A stretch of DNA of 64,000 nucleotides from Litoreibacter meonggei (GCF_003663885.1 NZ_RCCE01000001.1:496001-560000), one strand, 5' to 3'. Positions 1 to 8,979 are shown, numbered from the stretch's first letter. Notes: generated by a model from the letters alone, not told the origin. Numbers and translations: made by a program.

Positions 1-94
1 TGACCGCTGCCCCGATCTGGCACTGGCGGAAGAGCCTGAATACGCCACCAGCTACCATTTCCACGGGCTAACCCGCCTGATGGTCACGCGCTAA
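1..94 (+). CDS. C-terminal fragment, possibly cytochrome P450
   Basis: Only the last 30 codons are in the window; the reading frame starts at base 2 and ends with TAA at 92-94. The visible tail has the pattern R-x-P-x-L-x-LA ... HGLxRLxVT, which resembles the C-terminal end of bacterial cytochrome P450s (usually FPxLxLA ... RGLxxLPV). The haem-binding cysteine loop would lie upstream and cannot be seen, so the family call rests on this short pattern alone. The next gene is on the opposite strand (convergent). Confidence 0.4.
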   Translation, partial: DRCPDLALAEEPEYATSYHFHGLTRLMVTR

Positions 95-147
95 ACGGTC
101 AGCTAAGCGCCAATCAAAATGTCGCGCCGCGCAGCGGCTCATTTAGG

Positions 148-1218
148 TCAGGCCGGGAAAACAAAGCAGCGCTCGCGGCGCATAGTGAGCCACAAGGTCG
201 TGCCCTCTTTCGGCAAAAACACCGCCGGCACGGTGGCCTTCAGATGCGATCCGTCCGAGTCCATGCGAAATTCCACCAAGCTCTCGCGGCCCATGAAGCG
301 GGCACGCTCCACGATGGCGCGCGCGGGCGTGCCGTCTTCCGGCGTCGGGTTCGGTCCCTGCCCGTGGCGGTCAAAGTCGATTTTCAAATGCTGTGGGCGG
401 ATCACGATTTCAACCGCGCCACCATCCGGATGCCCCGGTGTCAGGAATTGTCCGAACGGCGTATCCGTCAACGCACCATTGGACTGGCTGCGTATCACAT
501 TGATATCGCTAAAGAAAGCTGCGGCCTCCTTGTCCACCGGTGCGTTGTAGATGTTGTAGGGATTGCCTTGCTGCACGATCCGCCCGCCACGCATCAGCGC
601 GATCTCGTCAGCCATGCGCATCGCCTCATGCGGCTCATGGGTGACCAGCAAAACGGCGGTGCCTTCTTCCTTCAGCACCGACAAGGTTTGGTCACGAATA
701 CCATCGCGCAAGCGATCATCGAGGCCCGAAAACGGCTCGTCCATCAGCATAATTTTCGGACGAGGAGCCAGTGCCCGCGCCAAGGCCACGCGCTGCTGTT
801 CACCGCCGGATAATTCATGCGGGTATTTCGCCTCGAAGCCGTCCAACCCAACGCGGTCCAGCAGTTCCATCACGCGGCTATGCGTCTCGGATTTGCCCCC
901 CGTCAGCCCGAAGGCCACGTTCTGCGCGACGCTCAGATGCGGGAACAGCGCGAAATCCTGAAACATCAACCCGATGGAGCGGCCTTCCGGCGGCACACGA
1001 ACCCCGTCGCCGCAGATCAGATTACCGTCGACCCACAACTCGCCGCTGGTCTGGCGTTCGACCCCAGCGATGATCCGCAAGGTCGTGGATTTACCGCAGC
1101 CCGATGGCCCCAAAAGGCAGGTCACCTGCCCCGGTGCCACGCTTAGCGACAGGTCTGACACGACCCGCTTGCCTGCAAATTCCTTGCAGATATTCTTCAA
1201 CTGAAGCCTTGGGGTCAC
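148..1218 (-). CDS. ABC transporter ATP-binding protein, ferric iron (FbpC) type
   Basis: This 356-aa protein is the ATPase of a binding-protein-dependent importer and should sit on the cytoplasmic side of a membrane permease. Walker A (GPSGCGKST) is at about residues 37-45, the Q-loop near 87, the LSGGEQ signature at 136-141 and Walker B (IMLMDEP) at 156-162. The stretch [20 protein letters not shown] is typical of FbpC/Fe(III) importer ATPases, and residues from about 280 form a TOBE-like tail. The start is GTG; the match to the family begins directly there. No permease or binding protein lies beside it on the downstream side within the window, so the substrate (iron, or possibly another small solute) is inferred from similarity only. 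It is followed upstream by a symporter gene on the same strand. Confidence 0.8.
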   Translation of the reverse strand: MTPRLQLKNICKEFAGKRVVSDLSLSVAPGQVTCLLGPSGCGKSTTLRIIAGVERQTSGELWVDGNLICGDGVRVPPEGRSIGLMFQDFALFPHLSVAQNVAFGLTGGKSETHSRVMELLDRVGLDGFEAKYPHELSGGEQQRVALARALAPRPKIMLMDEPFSGLDDRLRDGIRDQTLSVLKEEGTAVLLVTHEPHEAMRMADEIALMRGGRIVQQGNPYNIYNAPVDKEAAAFFSDINVIRSQSNGALTDTPFGQFLTPGHPDGGAVEIVIRPQHLKIDFDRHGQGPNPTPEDGTPARAIVERARFMGRESLVEFRMDSDGSHLKATVPAVFLPKEGTTLWLTMRRERCFVFPA

Positions 1219-1286
1219 GTCACTTGCCGCCTCTTACCCGATCAAAACAATCGGAAAACTCGGGGGTTTTGGTAACAGCCCCGCCC

Positions 1287-2657
1287 CTAGTCGGCAACCC
1301 TGCGCGCGCCGATCAGCACTGCGGCAAAGCCGACCACCAGCACGACAATGCAAATCGCCAGCAACTGCTCGTATTTGGGCGCATCCGGCAGCACCATCGC
1401 CATGACCTCCGTCCCGCGCAGGAAATATGTCGCCGCACCTGCGATAGCCGCGGTGAAGGACACGAGGTAGGACCACAACGGCACCGACCATCCGAACACG
1501 AAGATCGCAACCATAACCGGCGTCAGGAACATCGACGCGGTGCCGGACACCGCCACCGCGTCGAACAGCGTGGCGTTGCCCCACAGGGTCAGCGCGCCGC
1601 CCAAGACCATGAACACCACCATAACGGCTCGCCCGCCCGCCAACGAGCGCGGCGCGAGGCGCAGTTCCTCCACACACAACCGCGCGGCGGAGGACAGCGC
1701 GGAATCGAGTGTCGACAAGGCCGAGACCAGCAAGGACACCAAAAGCGCCACAAACACCCAAGACGGGAACATACCCGCCCATGTGGTCAGCAACTGCCCC
1801 TCATAAACCGCACCCAGATTGGCCGCATGAATGCCGAACACGCCAAAGGCCAGAATGCACAGCGCCGACAGCCAGAACGCGTGCAGGAAGGAGTTGCGCG
1901 TGGTTTTGCGGTCCGCAATGAAGCCGCGATCCATCATCACGGGGTCATGCGCCGGGTATGAAAACACCTGCAACAGCGCCACAATCAGCAGCACCCAGCC
2001 TTGGCGAGACCCCGACGCGCCCTCGGATGTGACAATCGCGGTCAGTGAAAACTCCGGTGACGCGATCAGGTACACGAACGCCACGCCGAACACCGCCAGA
2101 AACAGCACCATCTGCACCACATCGGTGCGCAGTGCAGCACTAAGCCCGCCCCATGCGGAATAGGCCAAGCCCAGCAATGCGACCACCACAATAGCATAAG
2201 TCCCCGCCTGCGCGACTTCCGGCAGGACGGCGTCGAAAATCAGCCCGACCACCAGCAGGTTCGCGAACACCTCAGACAGCAGCCGCAAAGCGATGACGGC
2301 GTTGTAGGTGCCCGTGCCGACACCCCCGAACAGCGCCCTTAGCCAGTCCTGCACCGAGGTCGCATCGCGGGTGCGCAACTGGCCGATAATATAGCCGCCC
2401 GTCAGGAAGGACAGGTAGTAGGCCGCGTAGGCCAGCGTCCCAGCCGCGCCGTAGTAGTAACCGAGGATCGCCGAGTTCATCAGCGAGCGGGCGAAAATCC
2501 ATGTGGTCACTTGGCTCAATACCATCGTCCAAAGCCCCGGCGCTCGTCCCGCAACCTGCCCTGCAAAGAACCCTTCGACCGAGGCGCGGCGCGGGGCCAT
2601 CAGGAACGAGACCACAATAACCGCCCCGAAGGCAGCGATAACGTAAAGGCTGAGCAT
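1287..2657 (-). CDS. sodium:solute symporter family protein
   Basis: A 456-aa inner-membrane protein with about a dozen hydrophobic segments, of the SSS (solute:sodium symporter) family. It keeps the sodium-site helix signature (SALSTLDSALSSAARL) near residues 315-330 and the early loop TTWIFARSLMNSA that follows the unwound first helix in this family. The substrate is not identifiable; related proteins carry urea, acetate, proline or sugars. The ATG start has a GGGA sequence about 9 bases upstream. The gene lies 68 bases upstream of the ABC ATPase on the same strand, so the two might share a transcript, but a functional link is not evident. Confidence 0.8.
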   Translation of the reverse strand: MLSLYVIAAFGAVIVVSFLMAPRRASVEGFFAGQVAGRAPGLWTMVLSQVTTWIFARSLMNSAILGYYYGAAGTLAYAAYYLSFLTGGYIIGQLRTRDATSVQDWLRALFGGVGTGTYNAVIALRLLSEVFANLLVVGLIFDAVLPEVAQAGTYAIVVVALLGLAYSAWGGLSAALRTDVVQMVLFLAVFGVAFVYLIASPEFSLTAIVTSEGASGSRQGWVLLIVALLQVFSYPAHDPVMMDRGFIADRKTTRNSFLHAFWLSALCILAFGVFGIHAANLGAVYEGQLLTTWAGMFPSWVFVALLVSLLVSALSTLDSALSSAARLCVEELRLAPRSLAGGRAVMVVFMVLGGALTLWGNATLFDAVAVSGTASMFLTPVMVAIFVFGWSVPLWSYLVSFTAAIAGAATYFLRGTEVMAMVLPDAPKYEQLLAICIVVLVVGFAAVLIGARRVAD

Positions 2658-2701
2658 GAAACGGTCCCGTAATGGAAAATTTGCGGATAGACGCGCATAA
2701 C

Positions 2702-2728
2702 AAAGCCCCGCCCGATGGGCGAGGCTTT
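2702..2728 (-). terminator. putative terminator behind the SDR gene
   Basis: An inverted repeat AAAGCC-c-CGCCC / GGGCG-a-GGCTTT with a three-base loop and one internal mismatch lies between the SDR stop and the symporter start. Read on the minus strand it is followed by TTTGTT. The weak T run makes this a moderate call. Confidence 0.55.
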
Positions 2729-2756
2729 AGAGCCGTTCCAACAAAAACGTGATGGA

Positions 2757-3536
2757 TCAGAGGGTTGAGTTTACCCCGCCCCCGTCCAGCAGGATATTCT
2801 GCCCGACGATGAACCCCGCATGTTTTGAGCACAGAAACGCGCAGGTCGCGCCGAATTCCTCGCGGGTGCCATAGCGGCGGGCAGGTATTGTGGCCTCACG
2901 CGCCGCGCGGGCCTCGTCCATGGTGATCCCTTGCTGCGTGCTGACGCCCGTGTCCAGCGACACCGCGCGGTCCGTTGCGTGAATCCCCGGCAACAGATTG
3001 TTCATCGTCACACCCGAAGGCGCAACCTGCCGCGAGGTTCCAGCAACATAGCCCGTCAGCCCCGCGCGCGCGGAATTCGACAGTCCCAGCACCGCAATTG
3101 GTGCCTTCACCGATTGCGAAGTGATGTTGACCACGCGGCCCCAGCCACGCTCCATCATCGCGGGCACCAGCGCTTTGATCAACGCAATTGGCGTCAGCAT
3201 ATTGGCATCCAGCGCCGCGATGAAATCGTCACGCTCCCAGTCGGTCCACATGCCCGGAGGCGGCCCGCCTGCATTGTTCACCAAGATGTCCACCTCCCCT
3301 GCGGCCTTCAGCACCTTGGCGCGGCCGTCTTCGGTGGTGATGTCAGCGGCAACGGCCACCACCTCGACGCCAAACCGGTCGCGAATAGTTTGTGCGGCCT
3401 CTTGCAGCGGGCCGTCGGTGCGCGCGTTCATCACCAGATCAACGCCTGCTTCCGCCAACGCCTCGGCGCAGCCAAGGCCCAACCCCTTGCTCGACGCGCA
3501 CACCAAGGCGCGCTTCCCTTTGATACCTAGATCCAT
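2757..3536 (-). CDS. SDR family oxidoreductase with altered catalytic motif
   Basis: A 259-aa Rossmann-fold protein of the short-chain dehydrogenase/reductase superfamily. The glycine motif (ASSKGLGLG) is at about residues 14-22, NNAGG at about 88-92 and the NITSQS serine segment near 138. Where a classical SDR has YxxxK, this one reads SNSAR (LGLSNSARAGLTG), so tyrosine and lysine are replaced. The FabG-like subfamily with SNxxR at this place is known and its chemistry is less clear. The ATG at 3536 is chosen over a TTG 15 bases upstream because AGGG precedes it and the protein begins MDLGIKGKRALV as usual. The substrate is unknown. Confidence 0.8.
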   Translation of the reverse strand: MDLGIKGKRALVCASSKGLGLGCAEALAEAGVDLVMNARTDGPLQEAAQTIRDRFGVEVVAVAADITTEDGRAKVLKAAGEVDILVNNAGGPPPGMWTDWERDDFIAALDANMLTPIALIKALVPAMMERGWGRVVNITSQSVKAPIAVLGLSNSARAGLTGYVAGTSRQVAPSGVTMNNLLPGIHATDRAVSLDTGVSTQQGITMDEARAAREATIPARRYGTREEFGATCAFLCSKHAGFIVGQNILLDGGGVNSTL

Positions 3537-3894
3537 CTCAACCCTGTTCAATTTGTTGCAATTATTTACTCTCGCCTATGCCTACCAACTAAGCGCGGCA
3601 GGGAGAAGAGCCACAGTCCGATGTACTTGATTCGCGGAAACATGGTGGAGCGCCACCCGAGTTCCCGAGCAATATGACCAAAGCTGATGATAACTGTGAA
3701 TTGTTTCCCCATTCTTTCGGGCTTCTTCTGGATTTGCTACAGATTTAACCAAATTCCCCTGAAATCGTTGCTATTCGTCAGTCATACAGGGTAAGTATTT
3801 CCTTACTATGGCGGTGGGGTTCGTCAGAAAATGTCGGCGTGGGGACGCTCGGTATTTTGATCTGAAGAAGCGTTTTACCACTGTATGTTTATGA
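3537..3894. other. intergenic region without a gene
   Basis: This roughly 358-base stretch separates the divergent SDR and Hint genes. No convincing reading frame, RNA gene or terminator is seen. It is visibly richer in A and T than its surroundings. It contains one imperfect palindrome (see 3791-3806) about 100 bases before the Hint gene, and probably the promoters of both neighbours, which could not be fixed with confidence. Confidence 0.6.
3791..3806. promoter_or_regulatory. imperfect palindrome upstream of the Hint gene
   Basis: GTAAG-TATTTC-CTTAC, 5-bp arms with a 6-base centre. Its right half TTCCTTAC is identical to the right half of the perfect 16-bp palindrome at 45163-45178, which also lies about 100 bases before a plus-strand gene. 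A role as a protein-binding site is inference. Confidence 0.3.
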
Positions 3895-3906
3895 GTGAGC
3901 TGTCAC

Positions 3907-4923
3907 ATGCAACACCATCTGCCGACCGATTTCGTCGCCAACCATGCGTTTCTGGTTTACCCGGCTGCGGAGTTTCGCGTGATAAGCGGTGTGAACCACG
4001 GCGATCCAGTTGCAGGCGTGAATGATGTTTGTTTCGGCGACGGTTACAGCCTGAAACGCCGCGCCCAGATATATTCGATGGATCTTGCTGAATGTGTCGG
4101 CGTAAGCGCGCACCCTGTCTTTTCGGTGTCCGCTGGTAGCCAGATCGAGGCACCCGGCACACATACCCGTATTTCCGCCCGTCTGACCTTCATGACCCAG
4201 ATTGGTGCATCCGTGGATGCATTAATCATCAGCTGTGACTCTCCTGTATCGCGCGACTACCTTTACCCTCTGGGACCGATTGAATCCGGTGTGGAATACA
4301 CCCTGATCGCCGCAGAAGACTTCCCCCGTGAGATTCCATTAGCCGATCTAACCGGCATGAGCTTCGGGCGTGGTACCCGCATTACAATGTCTGACGGCTC
4401 TCAATGCCCTGTCGAGCAACTGAAAACCGGCGATCGCGTTTTGACCCGGGACAACGGCATGCAAGACATCCGGTGGGTCGGCAACCGTACTGTGCAAGGT
4501 GCAGGCGACTTCGCGCCGGTGGTGATTTCCCAAGGTGCCATGGGCAACGCCGAGGACATCACCGTCAGCCAGCAACACCGCATGCTGGTTTCCGACTGGC
4601 GGGCCGAGGTTATGGTAGGTTCTCGTGACGTGCTGATTTCGGCGATTGATCTGGTCAATGACGACACGATCTTCATCCGCAAGGGTGGCTTCGTGGAATA
4701 CACGCAACTGGTCTTCGACCAGCACCAGATTCTCTATGCCGAGGGCGTCCCGACCGAAAGCCTGCATATGTCGAAGCAAATACTCAAAAACTTGCCAGAA
4801 GACATCGCAACCCAAGTGCTGCAACTTTTCCCGGACTTGCCGTCTTCCGAGCCAAAATTCAGCCGCGTCCCGCTAGAAAGCAAAGACGCGGCAAACTTGT
4901 TGAGGCAAACGGGACGGCTTTAA
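3907..4923 (+). CDS. Hint-domain protein (Roseobacter type)
   Basis: A 338-aa protein whose second half, about residues 150-290, is a Hint (hedgehog/intein) domain of the kind common in marine Rhodobacterales: GRGTRI, then VEQLKTGDRVLTRDNG, IRWVG, a QQHRML segment and HQILYAEGVPTESL. In the usual Hint domain the block starts with Cys (CFxxGT); here the residue at that place is Ser152 (MSFGRGT). The first 150 residues match no family I recognise. The function of these proteins is not settled; autoprocessing or an exported role has been supposed. The start is uncertain: GTG at 3895 is in frame, but ATG at 3907 is preferred with a weak GAG 7 bases before it. Confidence 0.75.
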   Translation: MQHHLPTDFVANHAFLVYPAAEFRVISGVNHGDPVAGVNDVCFGDGYSLKRRAQIYSMDLAECVGVSAHPVFSVSAGSQIEAPGTHTRISARLTFMTQIGASVDALIISCDSPVSRDYLYPLGPIESGVEYTLIAAEDFPREIPLADLTGMSFGRGTRITMSDGSQCPVEQLKTGDRVLTRDNGMQDIRWVGNRTVQGAGDFAPVVISQGAMGNAEDITVSQQHRMLVSDWRAEVMVGSRDVLISAIDLVNDDTIFIRKGGFVEYTQLVFDQHQILYAEGVPTESLHMSKQILKNLPEDIATQVLQLFPDLPSSEPKFSRVPLESKDAANLLRQTGRL

Positions 4924-4924
4924 C

Positions 4925-5293
4925 CTAGCCGCCAGCGTAGAAGAATTCTTCGCGTACGATCTTCCCGTCCGCGACGTGATAGATAGCGACCTCTTTCATC
5001 ACCTCCATCTCGCCTGTTTCCTTGCTTTTGGCGTTCATCTCGAAGATCACCGCAAACCGGTCATCCCCATGCGGGAAGGGGTCGGAGACTTCGCCGTCCA
5101 GAATCTCGTACATGCTGTCGAACCACGCATGTTTGCCCTTGATGCCTTCGACTCCGGTAATTTCGCGCCCGTTGCCCATGTCCATCGCTTCGACCGACAC
5201 GGCATCCTTGGCATAGAGCTTATCCAGATTTGCCAACTCACGGTTTTCCCGGCATCCCGCGACCAGTTCGTGCGCGACATCCATCATTTTCAT
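4925..5293 (-). CDS. SnoaL-like / nuclear transport factor 2 family protein
   Basis: A 122-aa single-domain protein with the cone-shaped SnoaL/NTF2 fold signature: an N-terminal helix pair (ELANLDKLYAKDAV), the GVEGIKGKHAWFD segment and a closing strand VADGKIVREEFFYAGG. Such proteins are small cytosolic enzymes or binding proteins with varied ligands; no specific activity can be given. The ATG at 5293 is preferred over GTG at 5299 because GGGAG stands 7 bases before it. The gene is divergent from prfC, and a LexA-type box lies 19 bases upstream of this start. Confidence 0.75.
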   Translation of the reverse strand: MKMMDVAHELVAGCRENRELANLDKLYAKDAVSVEAMDMGNGREITGVEGIKGKHAWFDSMYEILDGEVSDPFPHGDDRFAVIFEMNAKSKETGEMEVMKEVAIYHVADGKIVREEFFYAGG

Positions 5294-5311
5294 ATTCACT
5301 CTCCCACATGT

Positions 5312-5326
5312 GTTCTATCTATGTTC
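5312..5326. promoter_or_regulatory. LexA-type box GTTC-N7-GTTC
   Basis: GTTC at 5312-5315 and GTTC at 5323-5326, separated by seven bases, exactly match the direct-repeat SOS box known for alphaproteobacterial LexA (GTTC-N7-GTTC, or GAAC-N7-GAAC on the other strand). It sits between the divergent SnoaL-like gene and prfC, closer to the former. Eight fixed bases are expected about twice per 64 kb by chance, so the intergenic position carries the weight. Confidence 0.4.
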
Positions 5327-5411
5327 TCACTATGACCAACTCCTCCTTCCCGATCAAGACGCGTGTTGTGACCGATTGCGGAACCCCGCCGACGCCTCTA
5401 TATCCCGTCCC

Positions 5412-7019
5412 ATGTTAGACCGCGCACATAACCAGCCAGAACTTCCGCCCGAGATTGCCCGGCGCCGGACCTTCGCCATCATCTCGCACCCCGATGCGGG
5501 CAAGACGACGCTGACCGAGAAGTTCCTTCTTTACGGTGGCGCGATCCAGATGGCTGGCCAAGTGCGCGCCAAAGGCGAGGCGCGGCGCACCCGCTCCGAC
5601 TTCATGCAAATGGAGAAGGACCGCGGGATTTCGGTCTCCGCCTCCGCCATGTCTTTCGACTTCGACGGGCACCGCTTCAACCTTGTCGACACCCCCGGTC
5701 ACTCCGACTTCTCGGAAGACACCTACCGCACGCTCACGGCGGTGGATGCTGCCGTGATGGTCATCGACGGGGCCAAGGGTGTCGAGAGCCAAACGCAAAA
5801 ACTGTTTGAAGTCTGCCGCTTACGCGACCTTCCTATCTTGACTTTTTGCAACAAAATGGACCGCGAAAGCCGCGATACATTCGAGATTATTGACGAAATT
5901 CAAGAAAATCTGGCAATCGACGTCACACCCGCCTCTTGGCCCATCGGCGTGGGTCGTGACTTCATGGGCTGTTATGATCTGATCAACGACCGCCTTGAAT
6001 TGATGGACCGCGCCGACCGTAACAAGGTCGCTGAGAGTATCGAAATTAACGGCTTGGATGATCCAAAACTGGCCGAACATGTGCCCGCCGCGCAGTTGAG
6101 CCAGTTCCTTGAAGAGATTGAAATGGCAAAGGAATTGATGCCCGAGTTCAATCACCAGGACTTCCTTGACGGCACCTTGACGCCGATCTGGTTCGGCTCT
6201 GCGATCAACTCGTTCGGGGTGCAGGAGCTGATGCAAGGCATCGCGGATTACGGCCCGCAGCCGCAGCCGCAAAAAGCCAGCCCGCGTGCGATTTCCCCTG
6301 AAGAGCCAAAGGTTTGCGGCTTTGTCTTCAAGGTGCAGGCCAACATGGACCCCAAGCACCGCGACCGCGTGGCCTTCGTGCGCCTCGCGTCGGGGCATTT
6401 CTTACGGGGCATGAAGCTGACCCATGTGCGTTCCAAAAAGCAGATGGCGATCACCAACCCCGTGCTGTTCCTCGCATCAGACCGTGAGTTGGCCGAAGAG
6501 GCGTGGGCCGGTGACATCATGGGCATCCCCAACCACGGCCAGCTGCGCATCGGCGACACACTGACCGAGGGCGAAGCGATCCGTGCGACGGGCATCCCCT
6601 CCTTCGCGCCGGAGCTGCTGCAAACCTGCCGCGCAGGTGACCCGATGAAGGCCAAGCATCTGGAAAAGGCCTTGATGCAATTCGCCGAGGAAGGGGCCGC
6701 TAAAGTGTTCAAACCTGCCTTTGGCTCCGGCTTCATCGTCGGCGTCGTCGGCGCGCTGCAATTCGAGGTTCTCGCCTCACGGATCGAGCTGGAATACGGC
6801 CTGCCCGTGCGTTTCGAGGCATCGCAATTCACCTCCGCGCGGTGGGTCACCGGCGACAAAGCCGCCGTGGACACGTTCATCGAGGCCAACAAGCAGCATA
6901 TCAGTCACGACAATGACGGCGACGTCGTTTTCCTGACGCGGCTGCAATGGGACATCGACCGCGTGGCACGGGACTATCCCGACGTGACGCTCAGCGCGAC
7001 CAAGGAGATGATGGTCTAA
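5412..7019 (+). CDS. prfC: peptide chain release factor 3
   Basis: RF3 is a cytosolic translational GTPase that removes RF1 and RF2 from the ribosome after peptide release. The 535-aa product has the P-loop SHPDAGKTT at residues 25-33, DTPGHSDFSED (G3), NKMD (G4), and the EF-G-like second domain and C-terminal domain III expected of RF3. The length is usual for the family (about 530). The ATG at 5412 is chosen because homology begins there; an in-frame upstream extension to 5310 has no family match. It is convergent with the OsmC gene. Confidence 0.95.
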   Translation: MLDRAHNQPELPPEIARRRTFAIISHPDAGKTTLTEKFLLYGGAIQMAGQVRAKGEARRTRSDFMQMEKDRGISVSASAMSFDFDGHRFNLVDTPGHSDFSEDTYRTLTAVDAAVMVIDGAKGVESQTQKLFEVCRLRDLPILTFCNKMDRESRDTFEIIDEIQENLAIDVTPASWPIGVGRDFMGCYDLINDRLELMDRADRNKVAESIEINGLDDPKLAEHVPAAQLSQFLEEIEMAKELMPEFNHQDFLDGTLTPIWFGSAINSFGVQELMQGIADYGPQPQPQKASPRAISPEEPKVCGFVFKVQANMDPKHRDRVAFVRLASGHFLRGMKLTHVRSKKQMAITNPVLFLASDRELAEEAWAGDIMGIPNHGQLRIGDTLTEGEAIRATGIPSFAPELLQTCRAGDPMKAKHLEKALMQFAEEGAAKVFKPAFGSGFIVGVVGALQFEVLASRIELEYGLPVRFEASQFTSARWVTGDKAAVDTFIEANKQHISHDNDGDVVFLTRLQWDIDRVARDYPDVTLSATKEMMV

Positions 7020-7049
7020 GCCCTTGGCGCGCTGAGCAAGGCCAACCGG

Positions 7050-7478
7050 TCAGCTGACCAGTTTGGCGTCCATGGTGATGTCGCAGTCCAGCAGCTTGGA
7101 AATCGGGCAGTTCTCCTTCGCGCCATTGGCCGCTTCCATGAATGTTTCCTCCGAAGCGTCAGGGATATCCGCCTTCACTGTCAGATGCGATTTGGTGACT
7201 GCAAACCCACCTGCCTGCTGCTCCAATGTGATATCGGCAGACGTCTCGATGCTGTCTGCGGTCAGGTCGTGCTCGCCCAGCACCATCGACAGCGCCATGG
7301 AGAAACACGACGCGTGCGCCGCACCAATCAGCTCTTCGGGGTTGGTTCCGGGCGCGTCCTCGAAGCGGGTGTTGAAGCCGTAGGGCTGATCGTTCAGCGC
7401 GCCGCTTTTCGTGGACACGTGGCCTTTGCCCTCTTTGAGGGTGCCGGACCATTCGGCCGATCCTGTATTAACTGACAT
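7050..7478 (-). CDS. OsmC family peroxiredoxin-like protein
   Basis: A 142-aa OsmC/Ohr-family protein, a cytosolic thiol peroxidase that reduces organic hydroperoxides. The two redox cysteines are visible: one in HASCFSMALS (about residue 52) and one in ENCPISKLL (about residue 123). The N-terminal SAEWSGTLKEGKG and the segment FEDAPGTNPEELI are typical of the OsmC (YhfA/OsmC) branch. The ATG at 7478 follows AAGGAG by a good distance; the longer frame has no ribosome-binding site. The stop lies inside a 12-bp palindrome at 7048-7059. Confidence 0.88.
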   Translation of the reverse strand: MSVNTGSAEWSGTLKEGKGHVSTKSGALNDQPYGFNTRFEDAPGTNPEELIGAAHASCFSMALSMVLGEHDLTADSIETSADITLEQQAGGFAVTKSHLTVKADIPDASEETFMEAANGAKENCPISKLLDCDITMDAKLVS

Positions 7479-7644
7479 GGTGATCTCCTTAACTTGGGTC
7501 AGGTTCATAAGCCAACGTCTGCCAAGGCCACACGGTTCCGCCGCGCATCAGTGTCGATTTGCGCAAGCACATCTGCTATGTTTGCTGTATCAAGGCCGGA
7601 AAACGGTCAAAACATAATAACAACAAATAGATAGAGCAGCGACA

Positions 7645-8979
7645 GTGACCACACCCCACACACAAGAGAAGATGCCCAAGGGCCTCTTGGCCGCAGCCCG
7701 TTGGGCAGCAGAACGCACACCAGAATCGCGCAATCGTGCAGTTGACCTCTACCGCGCCATTGCGATCATGTTCGTAATCTTGGGCCATTGGTTGTTGGTT
7801 GCGGGCGTCATCCGTGACGGCGAATTGAGCTTCGTCATCCTGCTCGCCGAACAACGCTGGACCCATTACGCCACTTGGCTGTTCCAAGTCATGCCGGTCT
7901 TCTTCTTTGTCGGCGGCTTCTCCAACGGGTTGTCTTGGACGTCGGCCCGCAAGGACCCTGTGAAAAAGAGCGCTTGGGCCGCCTCCCGCCTGTCGCGCTT
8001 GCTAAAACCAACAGTTCCGGTTGTTCTGGTCTGGGCCCTTGCGGGCCTAGTTGCCCATGCCATGGGCGTGTCTGTCGACCTCATCTCGGACGCGTCGCAA
8101 GCCGCCCTCGTGCCGGTGTGGTTCCTTGCCGTCTATATCATCATGACCATGGCAGTTCCCGTGACGGTTGCGCTGTGGGACAGGCTCGGCGTCCTTTCCG
8201 TTGGTCTGTTGGCCCTCGCTGCAATCGCCGTGGACGCCATCGCATTCGGCGCGGATCAGGGCTGGTTGCGCTGGTCAAACTACGCCTTCGTCTGGCTCGC
8301 CGTGCACCAGCTTGGTTACTGGTGGGGCAGCGCCGAGCGGCCAAAGTCATGGGCACTTGGCTTCATCGCCTTGGGTGTCCTCTGGCTGTATATCCTGATC
8401 GTCCAATTCGACTTCCCCGTCGCCATGGTCAGCGTTCCGGGGGCCGAGATGTCCAACACCCGCCCGCCGACAACTGCCATGCTGGCTGTGGGGAGCGTGC
8501 AAATTGGCGTCATTCTATTGCTCACGGATCTGGCGCAAAAATGGCTCCGTAACGAGCAGATTTGGGCGTGGGTGATCGTGTTCAACCAGATGATCATGTC
8601 GATCTACCTCTGGCACATGACCGCCCTGCTCATCGTTACCGGCATCGCCGCCTATGTGTTTGGCGGGGCCGGATTGCACGAGCCTCCCGGAACCGGCTTT
8701 TGGTGGGCCATGCGCCCGATCTGGGTCGTGCTGTTCACCCTCGTCCTGATCCCGTTTGTGCTGATCTTCGTGCGCTTTGAAGCCGGCAGTAAGACAACGG
8801 CTGAGATGCGCCCCGGTCCATGGCAAGCGGTGCTGGGCGCTTTGATGACCTGCTCGGGCTTGGTCGTCATGGCGATGGTCGGGTTGGGCAAGGAGAACGC
8901 CATCGGGGTCAATTGGCTGGCAGTGGGCCTCGTTGTGATTGGCGTTTTGGTCGCAACCCGCCGATTCTCTCGGGCATGA
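7645..8979 (+). CDS. acyltransferase family membrane protein
   Basis: A 444-aa integral membrane protein of the acyltransferase 3 family, which O-acylates surface sugars or other extracytoplasmic groups. The opening motif RNRAVDLYRAIAIMFVILGH (about residues 29-48) with its invariant histidine is the family signature, followed by VMPVFFFVGGFSN and about ten hydrophobic segments. The start is GTG with no strong ribosome-binding site, so a few residues of uncertainty remain. The substrate is not known and no glycan cluster is nearby. It is divergent from the OsmC gene. Confidence 0.8.
   Translation: MTTPHTQEKMPKGLLAAARWAAERTPESRNRAVDLYRAIAIMFVILGHWLLVAGVIRDGELSFVILLAEQRWTHYATWLFQVMPVFFFVGGFSNGLSWTSARKDPVKKSAWAASRLSRLLKPTVPVVLVWALAGLVAHAMGVSVDLISDASQAALVPVWFLAVYIIMTMAVPVTVALWDRLGVLSVGLLALAAIAVDAIAFGADQGWLRWSNYAFVWLAVHQLGYWWGSAERPKSWALGFIALGVLWLYILIVQFDFPVAMVSVPGAEMSNTRPPTTAMLAVGSVQIGVILLLTDLAQKWLRNEQIWAWVIVFNQMIMSIYLWHMTALLIVTGIAAYVFGGAGLHEPPGTGFWWAMRPIWVVLFTLVLIPFVLIFVRFEAGSKTTAEMRPGPWQAVLGALMTCSGLVVMAMVGLGKENAIGVNWLAVGLVVIGVLVATRRFSRA

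Noticed and set aside
7048-7059. Palindrome GGTCAGCTGACC at the OsmC stop
   Set aside because: Short, within the end of a coding region and not followed by T residues; no support as a terminator or binding site.
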